In this document: one piece after another, positions 63,201-64,000 of the stretch | How positions within the stretch are numbered: the stretch's first letter is position 1 | Layout: each line of letters begins with the position of its first letter | Assembly (NCBI GenBank): GCA_030054095.1 | Contig: JASGCO010000007.1 | Location: 91,785-155,784 of the forward strand | Direction: 5' to 3' | From: Sediminibacterium sp. | GTDB taxonomy: Bacteria; Bacteroidota; Bacteroidia; B-17B0; Aurantibacillaceae | Length of the DNA: 64,000 nucleotides | Notes under the pieces: model-generated | Told to the model about the DNA's origin: nothing | Database searches by the model: none | What the model saw: only the letters and a program-made list of their open reading frames with translations | Position numbers and translations under genes: made by a program

Positions 63201-63589
63201 CCAACTACGCCGGCGGCTAATACAGACCATTGTTGCACATTGGATAAATCAGTTACTTTATTTCCAAAAGCCTTAATCCCCAAACGGGTAATGGTCCAGA
63301 ATAGAAAGAGAATAGTAAATGAGCTACAAAGCGCGCTCATAATATTGATCATCATACCAGCTAAAGCGGGGTCTCCTCCGCCAAGCAGTGCAAAAAAGCG
63401 ACCAATTAATAAAAAAAACGGAGCTCCCGGCGGATGTCCTACCTCTAATTTATAAGAACAGGCAATGTATTCACCACAGTCCCAAAAACTGGCCGTAGGT
63501 TCAATGGTGCGGCAATACACAAAGGTGGCAACCAACCAAACCAACCATCCAATTAGTGTGTTTAGCTTTTTAAACTGAGGTGTCATCAT
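60245..63589 (-). CDS. DUF2723 / GT117 family membrane glycosyltransferase
   Basis: 1114 residues. About twelve or more membrane helices in the first 600 residues, with the family motif FWDCGEYIACSYKLEVGHPPGAPFF (quoted in parts: FWDCGEYIA, KLEVGHPPGAPF) where the acidic residue is probably catalytic; the C-terminal 450 residues are a soluble, TPR-like exported domain. The family includes eukaryotic TMEM260, an O-mannosyltransferase, so a protein O-glycosylation role is likely but not proven. Bacteroidota O-glycosylate secreted proteins. Two adjacent ATGs are possible at the start; a weak promoter is at 63607-63614. Confidence 0.9.
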   Translation of the reverse strand: MMTPQFKKLNTLIGWLVWLVATFVYCRTIEPTASFWDCGEYIACSYKLEVGHPPGAPFFLLIGRFFALLGGGDPALAGMMINIMSALCSSFTILFLFWTITRLGIKAFGNKVTDLSNVQQWSVLAAGVVGGLAYTFSDSFWFSAVEGEVYAMSSFFTAIVFWAILKWDEEDSLNPGSALRWIVFINYLVGLSIGVHLLNLLVIPAIGFVIYFKKYKFSWKGFIIAGITSLFVLVFIQNLIIPKTVKMVSDFEVFFTNSAGLGFGKGTIIFFILLITSLTLFILYTVRKEEKFFKAGLISGIIFSLLAVITAPGGGGIFTRLIMLGGILYALHYYKSKTVLLNTALMSLATLLIGFSSFFVLVIRSQANTPMDENNPENAPNMLSYLLREQYGDWPIGYGQYYNAPTEARSEWKSGDPIYVKDEKNKNYKVADSRKNSIPTYKSEFCTVFPRMWSSQNHHIAAYKYWGNVAENSKPSRSGVTETNDNGEEVPAQIPTFGANLRYFVNYQVLYMYWRYFMWNFVGRQNDIQGMTNNTLEGNWISGIKAVDDFFTDSDTNLQTHMARHNFANNKYYAIPFILGILGIIFHVRRRKSDSWIVFTFFMLTGLAIVVYLNQTPYQPRERDYAYTGSFYAFAIWIGFGVLFLSEGFSNGWKFLASLSASARNGLAMYAAPLIGLAAPAIMAVEGWNDHDRSLRTLSRDSAINYLQSCEPNAILFTNGDNDTFPLWYAQEVEGIRTDVRVVNLSLLQTDWYIDQMRRAAYDSKPVPFTIPEEKYAQDKLNVVYLTNKDEVRNVNYGNMNLKKAFEFLLSEDPNNKIDAGDGNLIDYFPSKQFYIPVDSAKVVNKKIVSLKDTARLAKSITWKLNKNAVFKNDLMVLDLVAHNDWSRPIYFAVTTGNEAYVGLEEYFQLEGLAYRLVPIRQTENERAQGGRVNTEVMYKNVMEKFQYGGMNKPGVNLDENCVRMAGNMRMQMSILAGALINEGKNGKAKAVLDKCLNEMPDETVPYDATLFTICAEYFQINETKKGAELAKKLFDIQLNDLKVYNSQKARHRVAFGREISQCQDIMRRLYTLAVQFKQKDLEAQFLKGLQDNVSPEDLMPEQPQGQPTQTIEN

Positions 63590-63606
63590 AGTTTTTAAGA
63601 TTTGTG

Positions 63607-63614
63607 CGAAGTTA
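63607..63614 (-). promoter_or_regulatory. Candidate -7 element of the DUF2723 gene
   Basis: TAACTTCG on the minus strand, one base from TAnnTTTG, 18 bp before the ATG. No clear -33. Confidence 0.3.
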
Positions 63615-63657
63615 ATACAATATTCAGTTTTTGCTGAACGATTTTTTTAATTTTTTA

Positions 63658-63687
63658 TTTGTTTTAATTTAAAAAAGTGTAAATTTG
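63658..63687 (+). promoter_or_regulatory. tRNA-Gln promoter
   Basis: TTTG (63658-63661), 18 nt, TAAATTTG (63680-63687): a good Bacteroidota promoter. Transcription would start near 63694, some 23 nt before the tRNA. Confidence 0.7.
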
Positions 63688-63716
63688 CACTCGTTAATTT
63701 TAAAAGATTAACAGAT

Positions 63717-63787
63717 TGCCCGATCGTCTAATGGCAGGACTTCAGATTTTGGTTCTGACTATGTTGGTTCGAATCCAGCTCGGGCAA
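63717..63787 (+). tRNA. tRNA-Gln (anticodon TTG)
   Basis: Full cloverleaf: acceptor TGCCCGA/TCGGGCA (63717-63723/63780-63786), D stem GTC/GAC, anticodon stem TCAGA/TCTGA (63742-63746/63754-63758) with loop TTTTGGT and anticodon TTG at 63749-63751, T stem GTTGG/CCAGC with loop TTCGAAT. CCA is not encoded (A then CAA follows), so it must be added after transcription. Confidence 0.97.
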
Positions 63788-63788
63788 C

Positions 63789-63819
63789 AAAAATCCCCTG
63801 ACACTATCAGGGGATTTTT
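63789..63819 (+). terminator. Terminator of tRNA-Gln
   Basis: 13-bp perfect stem AAAAATCCCCTGA/TCAGGGGATTTTT with loop CACTA directly after the tRNA. Confidence 0.9.
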
Positions 63820-64000
63820 TTATACTTTTCTTTTATCCTTTCAGAAGGATTGCTCCCGGCAAAAAATCGTGAATTAAAAAAAGACTATTTATTTCATCCA
63901 TTTGCAGAAAGGTATCATTTCTGCGTTTAAAAAAGCATCGTTTAGATACAATAGACCTCTTTCATAATTAACAAGGTTCTCTTAGCTAAAAGTCAGTGGT
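63820..64000. other. Right-edge sequence without a recognised gene
   Basis: The only structure is a 7-bp hairpin GCAGAAA/TTTCTGC at 63904-63910/63918-63924 without a T-run. No frame on either strand continues to the edge with coding character. Confidence 0.4.

Overview
The window is about 64 kb of chromosome from a member of the phylum Bacteroidota; I would not go below phylum or class from this sequence alone. The evidence is: promoters with the Bacteroidota form TTTG-N19/20-TAnnTTTG, almost no Shine-Dalgarno sequences, type IX secretion (T9SS) sorting domains of types A and B, a PorP/SprF protein, a long-tailed ribosomal protein S16, a DUF2723 (GT117) giant membrane protein and tandem-domain universal stress proteins. 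Base composition is moderately AT-rich. I see no prophage, insertion sequence, CRISPR array or integrase: this is core chromosome with secreted-protein and surface-polysaccharide genes among housekeeping genes.

Layout. 1-1062 (-): a gene cut by the left edge that encodes three tandem domains resembling the ribosomal L7/L12 C-terminal domain. 1545-6617 (-): a tight seven-gene unit from one clear promoter at 6637-6667: membrane protein, winged-helix regulator, two small membrane proteins, DUF4173-leucine-rich-repeat protein, DUF1361 protein and DgkA-type lipid kinase. 6735-6920: a GC-rich structured non-coding island. 7139-13765 (-): a hypothetical gene, then a polysaccharide export and polymerisation block (O-antigen ligase/Wzy, two Wzz, Wzx) and a GT4 glycosyltransferase. 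13857-21341 (-): aspartokinase, dnaN, DUF4340, PorP/SprF and a secreted LTD-CotH protein with a type B sorting domain. 21494-29296 (+): PurF and a 1847-residue parallel-beta-helix T9SS cargo. 29542-36758: universal stress protein and DoxX pair, CAP-OmpA fusion, a second GC-rich structured element, HtpG, and a second universal stress protein.

37011-41236 (+): S16, GlcNAc-kinase-like ATPase, fused MFS/spermidine synthase, ACP phosphodiesterase and a Crp/Fnr regulator, facing a DUF6326 membrane protein. 41706-45302 (-): T9SS metalloprotease with beta-helix. 45480-50230 (+): methyltransferase, second Crp/Fnr regulator, CPBP protease, and a TPR-SpoIIE phosphatase. 50256-52812 (-): GT2, GmhB, HddC, GmhA (GDP-heptose synthesis, HddA kinase not present). 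52929-58119 (-): SirB1-like transglutaminase-fold protein, PAS-SpoIIE phosphatase, a STAS-like small protein, GyrB. 58245-63589: acyltransferase, polysaccharide deacetylase and GT117. A tRNA-Gln(TTG) with promoter and terminator closes the window.

Functional themes are (i) cell-surface construction: Wzx/Wzz/Wzy, heptose, GT2/GT4/GT117, deacetylase, DgkA and PlsC-like enzymes; (ii) T9SS cargo and its outer-membrane partner PorP/SprF; and (iii) possible partner-switch signalling: two SpoIIE-type phosphatases and a STAS-like protein. The most unusual items are the triple L7/L12-like protein, the two related GC-rich structured intergenic elements, the DUF4173-LRR operon, the metalloprotease with a shifted third-ligand position, and the near-identical hairpins behind dnaN and gyrB.
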